From Leuctra nigra (lineage: Eukaryota > Arthropoda > Insecta > Plecoptera > Leuctridae): a stretch of 64,000 nt of DNA. Each line of letters opens with the position of its first letter. Within the stretch, counting starts at the first letter, position 1. Below the pieces are notes generated by a model. The model had not been told where the DNA came from and did no database searches. It saw nothing but the letters and a program-made list of their open reading frames with translations. Position numbers and translations under genes: made by a program. Shown here one piece after another: positions 54,491 to 64,000 of this stretch. Location: the NCBI GenBank assembly GCA_934045905.1, contig OW203769.1:30761910-30825909 (forward strand), given 5' to 3'.

Positions 54491-54627
54491 AATATCATAT
54501 TCTTCATTTTTTTTTCTTCTAAAACGTATTTTTTAATTCAGTGAACATTTTAAGTGATATCCCTAAAATGAAGTAAAATCAAATCAAAACTTTCCAAACT
54601 CGCAATTTCTTTGTAACTGTACTAGCA

Positions 54628-54670
54628 GCTATACCATAGAGGTAAGAAGGTTACCTCTATGGCTATACCA
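54628..54670. repeat. Mini-hairpin insertion with 9-bp direct repeats
   Basis: GCTATACCA at 54628-54636 and 54662-54670 overlaps an 11-bp-stem hairpin, CATAGAGGTAA gaagg TTACCTCTATG. Confidence 0.75.
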
Positions 54671-56029
54671 CCTAAATACTCATAGAATCACGCCGAACCA
54701 CAATCAGTACTGTCATCCACTCTGATCGAACTCCGTATCTCCGGGATATTACATTCACATCACTCAATATCATTCAAGGTCATTATTTCAGAAGAAAACA
54801 TCCGTTTACGACCACCAATAATAAAACTGTACTCTACCAATACAACTGCACCTCGTATTTTTATAAAGGAATAATATAAAATTATAATTTCACTTTACTA
54901 ACACAATTGTTTGATTAGGTAATATCCCTTTATTGTTCATCATACAAAACGTCATAGCAATATAATTTAATTACTAATCCGTATTATTATAATCTTCTAC
55001 GTAATTTACCATGTTAATAGCAATGATCTTGAATCATGCATTCGTTAACCTTAAATACCTAATTAACATGTGTTTTTTTCTATATTCCGAATGATTCTTA
55101 AAGGCACTTGTTTCAACAAGGCTCTGGAAACTTTCACAGGATGTTGCGTCTTTTACCGTGGAATATTGTGTTTAAAATTCATACCAGCACAATTAAATCG
55201 TAATAGTGTATAGAAAAAAAACACCCTTTTAGAGTAATATGAGTTTAGATGTTGGCATTGTGATTTTGAGGTTGTAGGGGAATTTCTTCTCCTCCGCTGT
55301 TGAAGTTTATGAAGAGATCTAGTCCAGCATTAGACTGAGATAGTTGTGTTGTTAAACTGGTTGTTAGACTGTATTTCAGTGAATAAGTATTGTGATATTT
55401 TAAGATGGAATGGACGAAGATTTCTTGTTGGTTTGTGGTGGTGAGTGAGAATTTATCTGGGGGTGTCTGGTTTCTAAAAATAAAGTACATTCATTTTTTA
55501 TGTTTGATATCTATTGCCGTATTACTTCAGAAATCATATTGCTCCAGATTTATTTTTTTAGTATCGCCTTAAAATAAGTCTAAAACCTATGATTAGTTTT
55601 GTTTTGAATTTTGACGTTATTTAGATATGGTTCTCTTATTATTTTCTCAGTTTGTTTATTTGTTTATTCCTTTGTTTAGTTTATGTCGCTCAGGTAACAC
55701 TACACAATCTGTAGGTAATTTTTAAATTTGGCACACATCAACATAAAACTCTGTAACTTTTATCAATATCCACCGATTTAAAAAAATATGTATATGTACC
55801 TAGCTCATGTACCTATAAGTCCATCAGTACAAATTTTCATCGTTATGTAAAGGAAAACATTATCAACAATTAAGCCAATCAAAATGATGAAAATAAATGC
55901 CGGCAACTTGATTTCTTGCAAATTATTTTTGTTTGTTTTTACATAATGCCCAAGGGCTAAATGTCAGCAACTATCACACAGTATATTATTGCAGCACAAT
56001 GGATTTACTATACATATCTCTGCGGTACA
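54671..56029. other. No gene seen
   Basis: AT-rich sequence. A minus-strand open frame of 81 codons at 55245-55490 has no recognisable domain. Confidence 0.4.
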
Positions 56030-56400
56030 AAGAGCGTTCCGTTTTCCTATTTTTGTAACATACCTAACTTAAGGTGGCTCATCCAATCGGGCATAGTCTC
56101 AGATTTTCATAATTTTTTGTATACTTCTCGTGTCTAGTTTCTGAGATAAATTGAGTTTTCTTCCCCATGTTATCTTATGGCAGACAAGTAAAATCGTGTC
56201 ACATTTAGGCTTATAATGAAGATCTAATTTTTATGTAGCCCAACTTTGATAAAAAAAACTTTTTTTCTGGTAGATATATGGATATCCTATTAGGGAAAAA
56301 ATTCAAAACAATACCAACGTGTGCTTTTTTAGAAGTTATAAACCAAAAACGCACTGATTTTCCTATACCTCCTGTGTTAAAGTTTTAAAGCAATAAATTG
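56030..56400 (+). mobile_element. Family F element, single-arm copy
   Basis: Matches 11213-11570: gcatagtctcagattttcat, ccccatgttatcttatggca, aaacaataccaacgtgtgct. The inverted second arm seen at 11740-11990 is absent. Confidence 0.7.
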
Positions 56401-57671
56401 AAACCTCGCTGTAAGACAGGAGTTGCAAGTTAAATGACATTTTATGATTTGTTTATACTTAAATAGAGTTCAAATGTTGGAAAAAGTAATTCATGATGGT
56501 AATTTCAAAAAATAAATATTTTGGAATGTTCGATCGGTTGAACCACGTTAACGAAAGTTACGCGTTATACACTAACGAAATTACTTTTTTGGGTAACGAG
56601 CCAGTAATTTCATTACAAAAATTTGATGGTAACGTCCAAGTAATTTCACTACTTTTGTCAAGGTAATTTGAGGTTAGTAACGCGTTACAAATTGCCACGC
56701 ACCCACTGTTGTTTTGTACATCTTTTTATAAATTATGGGACTATATTTTTAACATTTTTAATACTTTTTTTCATGAAAGGTAAAGTAATTTCATTATTTT
56801 TTAATTACGGTAACGATCAAAGTAATTTTACTACATTTTAACCCATGTAATTTGTAGCGTAATTGTATTACTTTTTGAAAGTAATTAATACCTAACTCGG
56901 CAAACTAGTGCAAAACGATGAAGAAGTATCAACTTAAATTGCGTTATTGTTAAAAGTACCTATGTTCAGGTTATGTTAATTTGATCGAGCGGCGTTATTC
57001 AAATTTTTTAGGTGTGGAAAAAATCGAATGATCATTCCTAAACATGTGGGAGTTGCTTGCTAAAGTTGTCTCCAGAAAACACAATGGCACTTCCACCAAG
57101 CGTCACTGTTTGAATGTTTTGCTTGTCATTAGGGAATCTTCTGTTGATTGGGAACCAAGAAAACACAAATCACGCAATATCTTTCACATGCAAGAGTCCT
57201 GGGGAGACGTTTTATTGAATTACTCTTATAAAATGTTTACTTTTTTTACTGAAAAATATAAAAAGTTTTATAATTCATAATTATGAAATAATGAAAAAAA
57301 AATTATATTCATTATTTTTCTTAAAGTTCTTAGTAACTCAAAATGTTGGGCCTAATGACTATTAATTACACAAACGAAATTTGAAATGTAGAAATTTTCT
57401 GACAATCTCAGATGGGATGATGTTTGTATAAGAACTGCAAATTTAAATCATTTAGATGATCAAATATGTCAAATCTTTTAAATTTGCAGTTCAAATACAA
57501 ACGAAATGAACGTTCACTTTTTAACCAATCAGAGGATTTGCTCAAATTCTATGCATCTGTCCGCTGGTGCGGTTGATTAATAATTTCAAATTGATTGGGT
57601 AATCGATGACGTGGACATTGCATGCAAAAAGAGAAAAAAAATGTTTCTAAGCGTTGGAATGATCATCTAAA
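56401..57671. other. No gene seen; TAACG/TAATTTC low-complexity
   Basis: Around 56560-56890, phrases such as gtaacgcgtta and aagtaatttcattac recur many times in a decayed short-period repeat. No supported gene. Confidence 0.4.
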
Positions 57672-58060
57672 CTAGGAAAAAGCTCTGTGTAACGCGTTGA
57701 TAAGCGAGCATTCGTATTGCAAGGGAATTACTAATCGTGTGAAAGTTGCTGCTATAGATAAAATAACATACATTGGAAATAGCTATAGGAAGATCATCAC
57801 ACCATGATCACACAATATGATTCCCAAAGAGAGGTGATAATTTATTTCTTTACATTTGACAAATATTTAAAAACAAACATAAAATATCCGTTTTATGTCA
57901 ATTGAAGTTTTTTTACAGATTGGTCTAAAAATAGTCAAAAACGTCTAATGTGATGTCCCATTGACATTGAAGTTAATCGGTCGAATGGTTCCATATTTAA
58001 TCTCCAACCAATCACAGGATCTCGTTGAAAAGCGGGAACGTGTGATGAGTCACTGATGAA
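57672..58060 (+). mobile_element. Family B 5' part, next to the acidic-protein exon
   Basis: Starts CTAGGAAAAAGCTCTGTGTA, then gttgataagcgagcattcg. It ends with ccaatcacaggatctcgttg about 45 bp before the splice acceptor. Confidence 0.7.
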
Positions 58061-58095
58061 ACTCAACTAATTAGGAACTCTGTCTTTCTATCCAG

Positions 58096-59205
58096 ATCGC
58101 CGCCGTGGTTCTACTTCAATCATCCCCCAGCGAGCAGAAACCCGTGCCCAACCACCCCTACCCCTACCATGGGTACCAGCCATTCGGCCCGCTCTACCTC
58201 CCCCCCGTCCAGGAGGGCATCACAGTGCTGGTCTTCACCCCCGACCTCCCCCGCCTGCCGAACTGGAGCCACGGAGGCCCTCTGCCCGACTACGACCATC
58301 CCCTGTTCTACCCGGGCGACGACGGCGACTATGACGGCGAGGGGTTCTTGTACATCCCTCCGAGACAGGACGACGTTCCGCAGTATCCGCCCTATGAGGA
58401 GGGTGTGAAGCAAGACGGGGTGGCTGGAGGCGACAAGGGGGATGAGGTGCCCGTTGGGCCGCAGGGAGAGGGTGATGTGAAGAAGGTGGACGACGATGAG
58501 GGGGTGACGGTGGTCATGGGAGACATTGTGCCGAGGGACGAAGTGCTGAGTACGGGAGAGGGTGGTGACAGTGCGGGGAAGGGGATGGAGAAGGAGGGTG
58601 ATGATGGTGTAACTATGGAGGATAAGATGGATGAGGTGGTGAAGGAGGATGGTGAAGAGGAGGTGAAAGAAGAGGAGAAAGAGAAATCAAAAGAAGCTGT
58701 AAAGGAGGATGAAAAGGGAGATGATACAGAAGAGGGGAACGATGAGAAGGGAGATGATAAGGAGAAAGTGAAAGAGGAGGAAAAAGAGGTTAAGGAAGAT
58801 AAATCGGAGGAAGATATAAAGAAGGAAGAGAAGGAGGAAGAGAGTTCGAAGGATGAAGTGAAGGAGGATGAGAAGGAGGATGAGAAGAAAGAGGATGAAG
58901 TGAAGGAAGATGAGAAGGAGGACGATAAGGACGATAAGAAGGAGGAGTCCAAGCCTGACACTGATGAGGAGACAACGGAAGAAGTGACGGAAAGTGAGAC
59001 TAAAGAAGACTCGACGGAGAGCTCCGAGGAATCCAGTACGGATGAGACGACGGAGAAGGGGGCCGTGACTGAGGCCGAGGGACCGAAGAGAGGCGATCAA
59101 GCAGGCGCTGGAGCCACAGAGAGTCCGGAACAGAATAAACTCAGCTCGGAAGACGATGAGACAACGCAGACCCCGGACCTGGACATCCGCCATTCTGAAA
59201 AATAG
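58096..59205 (+). CDS. Secreted Pro/Tyr-rich protein with acidic EK/ED tail, last exon
   Basis: Acceptor tttctatccag precedes ATC GCC GCC GTG. The frame opens IAAVVLLQSSPSEQ, which looks like the rest of a signal peptide begun in an upstream exon. Both cuticular genes here split the signal peptide in phase 0 in the same way. Residues to about 100 are Pro/Tyr/Gly-rich (NHPYPYHGYQPFGPLYLPP). Most of the remaining 270 residues are Glu/Asp/Lys/Val-rich, with KEDEKEDEK-type repeats, and would be disordered and very charged. It ends with a Thr/Ser/Glu-rich stretch. I do not recognise the family. A cuticle, chorion or mineral-binding matrix protein is possible. The first exon is not identified. Confidence 0.7.
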   Translation: MAAVVLLQSSPSEQKPVPNHPYPYHGYQPFGPLYLPPVQEGITVLVFTPDLPRLPNWSHGGPLPDYDHPLFYPGDDGDYDGEGFLYIPPRQDDVPQYPPYEEGVKQDGVAGGDKGDEVPVGPQGEGDVKKVDDDEGVTVVMGDIVPRDEVLSTGEGGDSAGKGMEKEGDDGVTMEDKMDEVVKEDGEEEVKEEEKEKSKEAVKEDEKGDDTEEGNDEKGDDKEKVKEEEKEVKEDKSEEDIKKEEKEEESSKDEVKEDEKEDEKKEDEVKEDEKEDDKDDKKEESKPDTDEETTEEVTESETKEDSTESSEESSTDETTEKGAVTEAEGPKRGDQAGAGATESPEQNKLSSEDDETTQTPDLDIRHSEK

Positions 59206-60473
59206 TTGAAGATAGTCTCACACTTGTAAGATCGTGGATCACATTTTTGTCTATTTAAAATCTTATTTTGAAAAAAATCAAATCAAAATTTCACAATTAA
59301 AATTTGGAATTTGAAATTTTAGAAATATGTATTATTTATGTGTTCGACGACATACAAGATAATACTAGTACAAAGATTCTCAAACAATTTCTACCATCCC
59401 ACTTTTCCCATTGTTCAGAATATAATTCACCTCTTCCCAATAGTCTAACTCTAACACGTGCATTCCAACTAATACATGCATACAAAATTGGTAATCCTTT
59501 CATTTTTTCAATTTTTTTCATGTACAGTATTTTGGGGGAAAGCACGTTTGTCTATGATAACACAAGTTTTCGCACAAATCAATTACTTCTGGGGATCGGG
59601 CCCCACAAACCCAGTAAAATTTTAAATTCAAACGTAAATGGGAATGATTCTATAAGTTTTCCATAATAATTCTCGTCTTTTTGATTTTAGGACACGAAAG
59701 ACTATTTCTTCAAAATTATTAGAATTTCTTTAAAAATACGATCTTTTTTATTTTTTATCTTCCAATTTCCTTCCTGAAACCCTAAAAGTGGAATATCCCC
59801 GGAGATTGAGAATCCCTTCAACCACAACATCGTCCTTGCAACATTTGCTTCTGCTTTTGCAAATGACTGACCAGAAGCTCTTCATACAAGCAACATAATA
59901 TCATGGACATTACATTACATTAATAATTGATCTTCTTCAGACTTCTCGAAACAGCGGACAGTTCTTCGAAACTCTCTCGCTGATTCTCTGTGAATCAAGT
60001 TCAACGTTCTGAAGATGTTTCTTGGAAGATGCATCTTCATCATCTTCACTGACAGCAGCAACGTGACGTGACTGAAGATTACCGCCTGTGTAACACGTGA
60101 ATTAGCTCTAATTGTAAGAAATAACATTGTTCAATTGTTAAATAAAATTCTAAAAAGTCATCGACTATATTATTATTTTGATTGTTGGTTCGTCTATCCC
60201 CCCGATTTGTTAACTTTTCGTTCAATTATCTTTTTATACAAAGTGACGTAATTAACTAAAGAATTATTCAAACTTCAGACATTTAGTAAACCCAGTAAAA
60301 TCAACTATAGATAATGCAGACAAAAGTTGATAGTTAAATTTGTTCTAGCCTATACATTCTTTTAAATTCCGTACCTGAGCGGTAGAAGACTGAAAATAAA
60401 TTTGTCTAGAGTTTCCGTTGTACACCTTTGAAATTATGTCAAGTCCAAATTCCACTATTCCCACAAATAAGTG
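59206..60473. other. 3' flank and intergenic; no further gene
   Basis: AATTAAA-type hexamers occur near 59295. A 120-codon plus-strand frame at 59304-59666 shows no convincing domain. Confidence 0.4.
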
Positions 60474-60772
60474 ATACGTGATGGAGCCACTTCTGGCAAG
60501 ATGGCTACTATCAGGTACAATAATTAATTTGTTTGTTTTTACATTTCGTGTTTCCATAAAGCAGTGAAAAAACAAAAAACAAACAAAATTGATATTTATC
60601 TATAAATTTACTTTCTTGGCCATAACAAACAACTATATCAAATATTTGTATTTATATTTATGCAAATGCGCCCTTGATAGCCGCCATTTACCTAGTGTAA
60701 ATGGCGGAGTGTAAATGGTGGATTTACCTAATGTAAATCCACCAGAGGTCAGTTGTGTTCCTTATTTTCTCG
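60474..60772 (+). mobile_element. Family G repeat with two embedded hairpins
   Basis: Matches 29407-29610 at both ends. Within 60680-60745 it carries two adjacent hairpins (CCGCCATTTAC / GTGTAAATGGCGG and GGTGGATTTAC / GTAAATCCACC) that are absent from the other copy. Confidence 0.65.
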
Positions 60773-61023
60773 AATACAATTCAAATTGGACAATTTCAAT
60801 TATAAGCCAATTGGTTTTCAGAGTTTCATAAAATTTACAGATTTAAAAATGTCCGGATTTTTATTTTGGCCCCAAAAAATGACTAATTTCACTTGATATC
60901 ATATCATACCATCTCCCTCAAAGAAAATATGAACAAATATTAATTCATTTTCTTGCGCTCATTCATTGTTTGACTTTTCAAAATAGACGTTTCGGTCCAC
61001 ATATCTATAGAAACGGAGCTCGT
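60773..61023. other. No gene seen
   Basis: Short AT-rich stretch. Confidence 0.4.
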
Positions 61024-61560
61024 TTAAGGTGCTGCAAGCGCGAGCGATTTTGCTGCTTTTTGTAGACACTTTTTGCGATACGATTGGAGACGAAATGGGA
61101 AGACCAAATTATTTGAAATTTGAATCGTGATTAGATAAAAGACAAACTTAGGGTTATCCCTTGGTACATTTTTAATTTTTTGTTTCGTTAATTAGTAATA
61201 ATTAGTGTATTTTTGGTGAAAAATTAGCTATTTTCTCGTCTCCCTGGGCGCCGTATAAAACAAAATTTCAAAAATGTGCCAAGGGATAACCCTAAGTTTG
61301 TCTTTCATCAAATCATGATTAAAATTTGAGATCAATTGGTTTACGGGTTTGGTCTCCAATCGTATCGCAAATTTCATCGTTTTACGCGGTTTTGTTGAAT
61401 AACCGGCGCCTAATTAACGATGCAATAAGCAAAAATTAAAAAGTGCTACTAATATACAATCAGACTGATCATGTGAACATCCTATCAAAGTGACACCCAC
61501 TTATGAAACAATTTTTCTCTCTCAATTTTCTAAAACGGCCGAGCGCTTGTATCACCTTAA
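61024..61560 (+). mobile_element. Family A MITE, full-length copy (537 bp)
   Basis: Ends TTAAGGTGCTGCAAGCGC and GCGCTTGTATCACCTTAA are inverted repeats of about 18 bp with few mismatches. The centre has a long near-palindrome around attagtaataattag. The terminal TTAA could be part of the repeat or a TTAA target site, as in piggyBac-type elements; I cannot separate these. Confidence 0.85.
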
Positions 61561-62043
61561 TGTATATTCTTCCCCTTCTGTCTGCGATTTGCTATCAGCA
61601 TCTGCAATGCGGAAGCGTGCTGAGTGCAGAGTTTGGAGATGTTCGTCCTTCAGGAGTAGCATGCGGGACGTCAGCCATGCGTGATGCTCGCTCATTATCT
61701 CAGTCTGCATCAGATGAACATCTCACTCATTAGCGGCGCAGTCGGAGGTGCGCGGGCAATGTTCACTCGAGCCTTCACACTCTGCGCTCTTGTCATTACA
61801 GGGCGATCTGATTCAGCGAGCGACTCCTTTTCACTCGTTTGGCAAGGACCTGTTGTTTCTTACATTGTTGGCGATATACAGGTCACACCATTTCTCAGAT
61901 CAAGCTGGAAAGCATGATTGGTTCAAATTGTAAAATATTATTTCCGATTGGTAGGTCCGATCAATTTGAAATGGTGTCAGGTTATTAAGACCAACAATGG
62001 CTCAAAATTTACAGTGTTTCAGTCAAATGCTCTGTTTAGTTAC
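61561..62043. other. No supported gene; GC-richer patch
   Basis: Between 61610 and 61880 the composition is more balanced, with frequent CpG and several overlapping open frames of 60-78 codons. No domain, signal peptide or splice structure is clear. Confidence 0.4.
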
Positions 62044-63395
62044 TAGGAAAACGCTCAGTGTAACGCGTTGATGAGCGAGCACAGAACATTGACATGCAAC
62101 ATCCTCAGTCACGATAAACGACACGACACAAGACGATTTTCTCTGCAACTTTCCAATCTCCATATAAATACTCAGGATGAATATCAGATCCATTGTGTCG
62201 TGACTTTCCTACATACTTTTTCCAGCTTTTGACAACCCATACTTAACTCGTAAAATGACAATTTACTTGACTGATTGGGCTTACAATGTGTAAAATTTAG
62301 ATTATATTGGTCTGATCACCATGCAAAATTTGAACTTAATCAAAACATTTTGATTGTCGACCAATCAGAAGATATTATTTAAACTACCAATTGGAGGATT
62401 TGGCCTTCGTACTGCATCCGATTTGATATGCGCTAGTTTTACTGTAAAATTGTGGACTGCTTGGCTGCTATACAGGCCTTGGAGCAGAGGCTTAAAGAAG
62501 TCAGGGATGAAAATGAAGTATACATTTTACAAATATTTCAAGATTATGGAATAAAATGTCCCTAAAATGACAAATACTTTTGAAAATAACGACAGATCAG
62601 ACTGAAAATAGGCAAAAATATCTTAAATGTTGGTACGATTGACCATGCGAAGTTTTAAGTTGATCGGTCAATCGGTTCTAGTTTAAATTTCAAAAATCAC
62701 AGGAAAAATGGGTTTAAATTTGAACCAATAGGAGGATTTGGCTGAAACTTTTTATGATTGGGTACAATGTTGGTTGAAATCACTTGTCAAAATTTCAAAT
62801 TGATGGGAACAACCAATCGAAAGATAATTTTTTTAATTTGAACCAATCATGGGATCCCGTTCAAAAACGATCCCAGGGACCGCATAGATTACGTTAGTAT
62901 GTGTACAAAATTTCAGATCGATTGCTTGAGCGGTTTGACCTGGGCTATGAACACAAACAAACAAAAAAAAAATCACGCAGAGAAAGTGCCATATGAGTAC
63001 CGTGGTGACGCTCGCTACGCTCGCTCAAAAATTTCAAAAAAAATTCCGATTGGTAGAAAATCAAAATGTTCCGATTAAGATCAAATTTGGCATTGTGATC
63101 AAGACCAACATTATCTAATATTTTATAAGTTTTCAGCACAATCGGTCAAACAGACTTGTTGACATTTACGAGTTTGAAGAGCTGTCAAATGAGATTTTCT
63201 GTAAAGTACCAAATTCGAGCAAGCCACTTGGATCTGTAGAGGGTATGACATTGGAAGTCTCAAAGAAAATCAGAAATATAAGTTATAAATCAGTTATATC
63301 TTTGATTGACTGGTCCGTGTTTAATTGTTTGATTGGAGGTTTTGCACGTATCAGTGCTCGCTCATCAACGCGCGTTACACTGAGCGTTTTCCTAG
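62044..63395 (+). mobile_element. Family B element with both termini (1,352 bp)
   Basis: CTAGGAAAACGCTCAGTGTA and gatgagcgagcac at the left are inverted at the right end (ctcgctcatcaacgcgcgtt, gcgttttcctag). TA flanks both ends, so a TA target is possible. There is no long open frame. It lacks the hAT element present in the 40585-42134 copy. Confidence 0.82.
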
Positions 63396-64000
63396 TATTT
63401 TGCACACACATTATAGGGCTCTACAGGTGTGAAATACGGATTTTTCTGGTTATCTCAGATGTGGTGATATACCAACTGCAAATTGAAAATATTTGTTAAC
63501 TGTGGTATATTCGAACCCACGTCCTTGAATTGCCGGTTTAGCTATTATATTGTGAATTATGATATGTACAATTATTCATGCATTTTTATCCAATTTATGC
63601 ACAATTTACCTATGCATTGTGGAATCACTCATTTCCCAAAATATCGTCAATAAACTACTCTTTTTAATTACCTCTCACTTCTGTGTCCATGGTAAAAACA
63701 AGTATTGTCAAATGTCTGCCTTTGGTGAATCATCTAGTTTCGCAAGAAAGTGAATAACTATGTAATTAAGTCGCTATTGATGTATTTATCAGTTATCGTG
63801 ATTTAATTTAACTTGAACGATCACGCTACCATTGCCATTCTCAATCTGTGCTATTTCCTCAAGATGTTAGTTTTGACACTTGTTGTGAGTGCAACTTGAG
63901 TGTCGAATAATGTCCCATCTGAGTGCAGTTCCTTGACCTTGACCCCAGCTCCACCTGGCGTCATCTCTGGATGATGCTAAAGCTAACAGATTCAATCCTG
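63396..64000. other. No gene seen
   Basis: AT-rich sequence to the window end, with no recognised element or coding signal. Confidence 0.4.

Noticed and set aside
58392..58961. Minus-strand Ser-rich frame opposite the acidic protein
   Set aside because: It is the antisense reading of GAG/GAA/AAG-rich codons and has no independent start context or domain.
59304..59666. 120-codon frame, considered as a LINE C-terminal remnant
   Set aside because: The resemblance to a retroelement tail was too weak to separate from chance.

Overview
This window is AT-rich arthropod nuclear DNA. It holds intron-containing cuticular-protein genes with Rebers-Riddiford (RR) chitin-binding modules, an adhesion-type 7TM receptor, a LINE with two open frames, tRNA-derived SINEs, non-autonomous hAT elements and many foldback MITEs. 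An insect is most likely. Placement within the insects (perhaps a hemipteran) is a guess. All gene models come from reading the sequence alone; no transcript or database evidence was available.

Layout. 1-13,958: no convincing gene; a mosaic of MITEs, foldback palindromes, SINEs and a 592-bp hAT element with a perfect 8-bp target duplication. 13,959-19,275: an apparently complete non-LTR retrotransposon on the minus strand (ORF1 with SAP-like region and zinc knuckles, ORF2 with endonuclease and reverse transcriptase). An 18-bp direct repeat flanks the LINE together with a truncated MITE. 19,276-22,690: SINEs and repeat fragments.

22,702-38,526 (+): the main gene. A TATA box and a 21-bp first coding exon (MADSKTA) are followed by eight further exons. 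Together they read as a secreted protein of about 1,178 residues with ten RR-type modules. Four consecutive internal exons (345, 345, 354 and 342 bp) are tandem duplicates, all in phase 1-1. Their module cores are nearly identical, while the introns between them carry independent transposon insertions. The signal-peptide exon lies at the end of a threefold 144-bp tandem duplication. Intron 1 holds a decayed Penelope-like element.

38,527-42,272: hAT and TIR elements, one nested in another. 42,410-44,870 (-): a three-exon cuticular protein with PVAYSS repeats, a signal peptide split by a phase-0 intron, and a TATA box. 45,660-46,133: a CpG-rich possible promoter with a first-exon candidate. 48,224-49,827 (-): one exon encoding a degenerate GPS-like region and a complete 7TM domain. 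50,854-51,749: fourteen 64-bp repeats that differ only at one C/T position. 58,096-59,205 (+): the last exon of a secreted Pro/Tyr-rich protein with a long Glu/Lys/Asp tail. The rest is repeat-derived.

The two cuticular genes, and probably the acidic protein, look like secreted extracellular-matrix products. No operon-like or defence system is present. The most unusual material is the modular RR gene and three very short hairpins flanked by 9-12-bp direct repeats.
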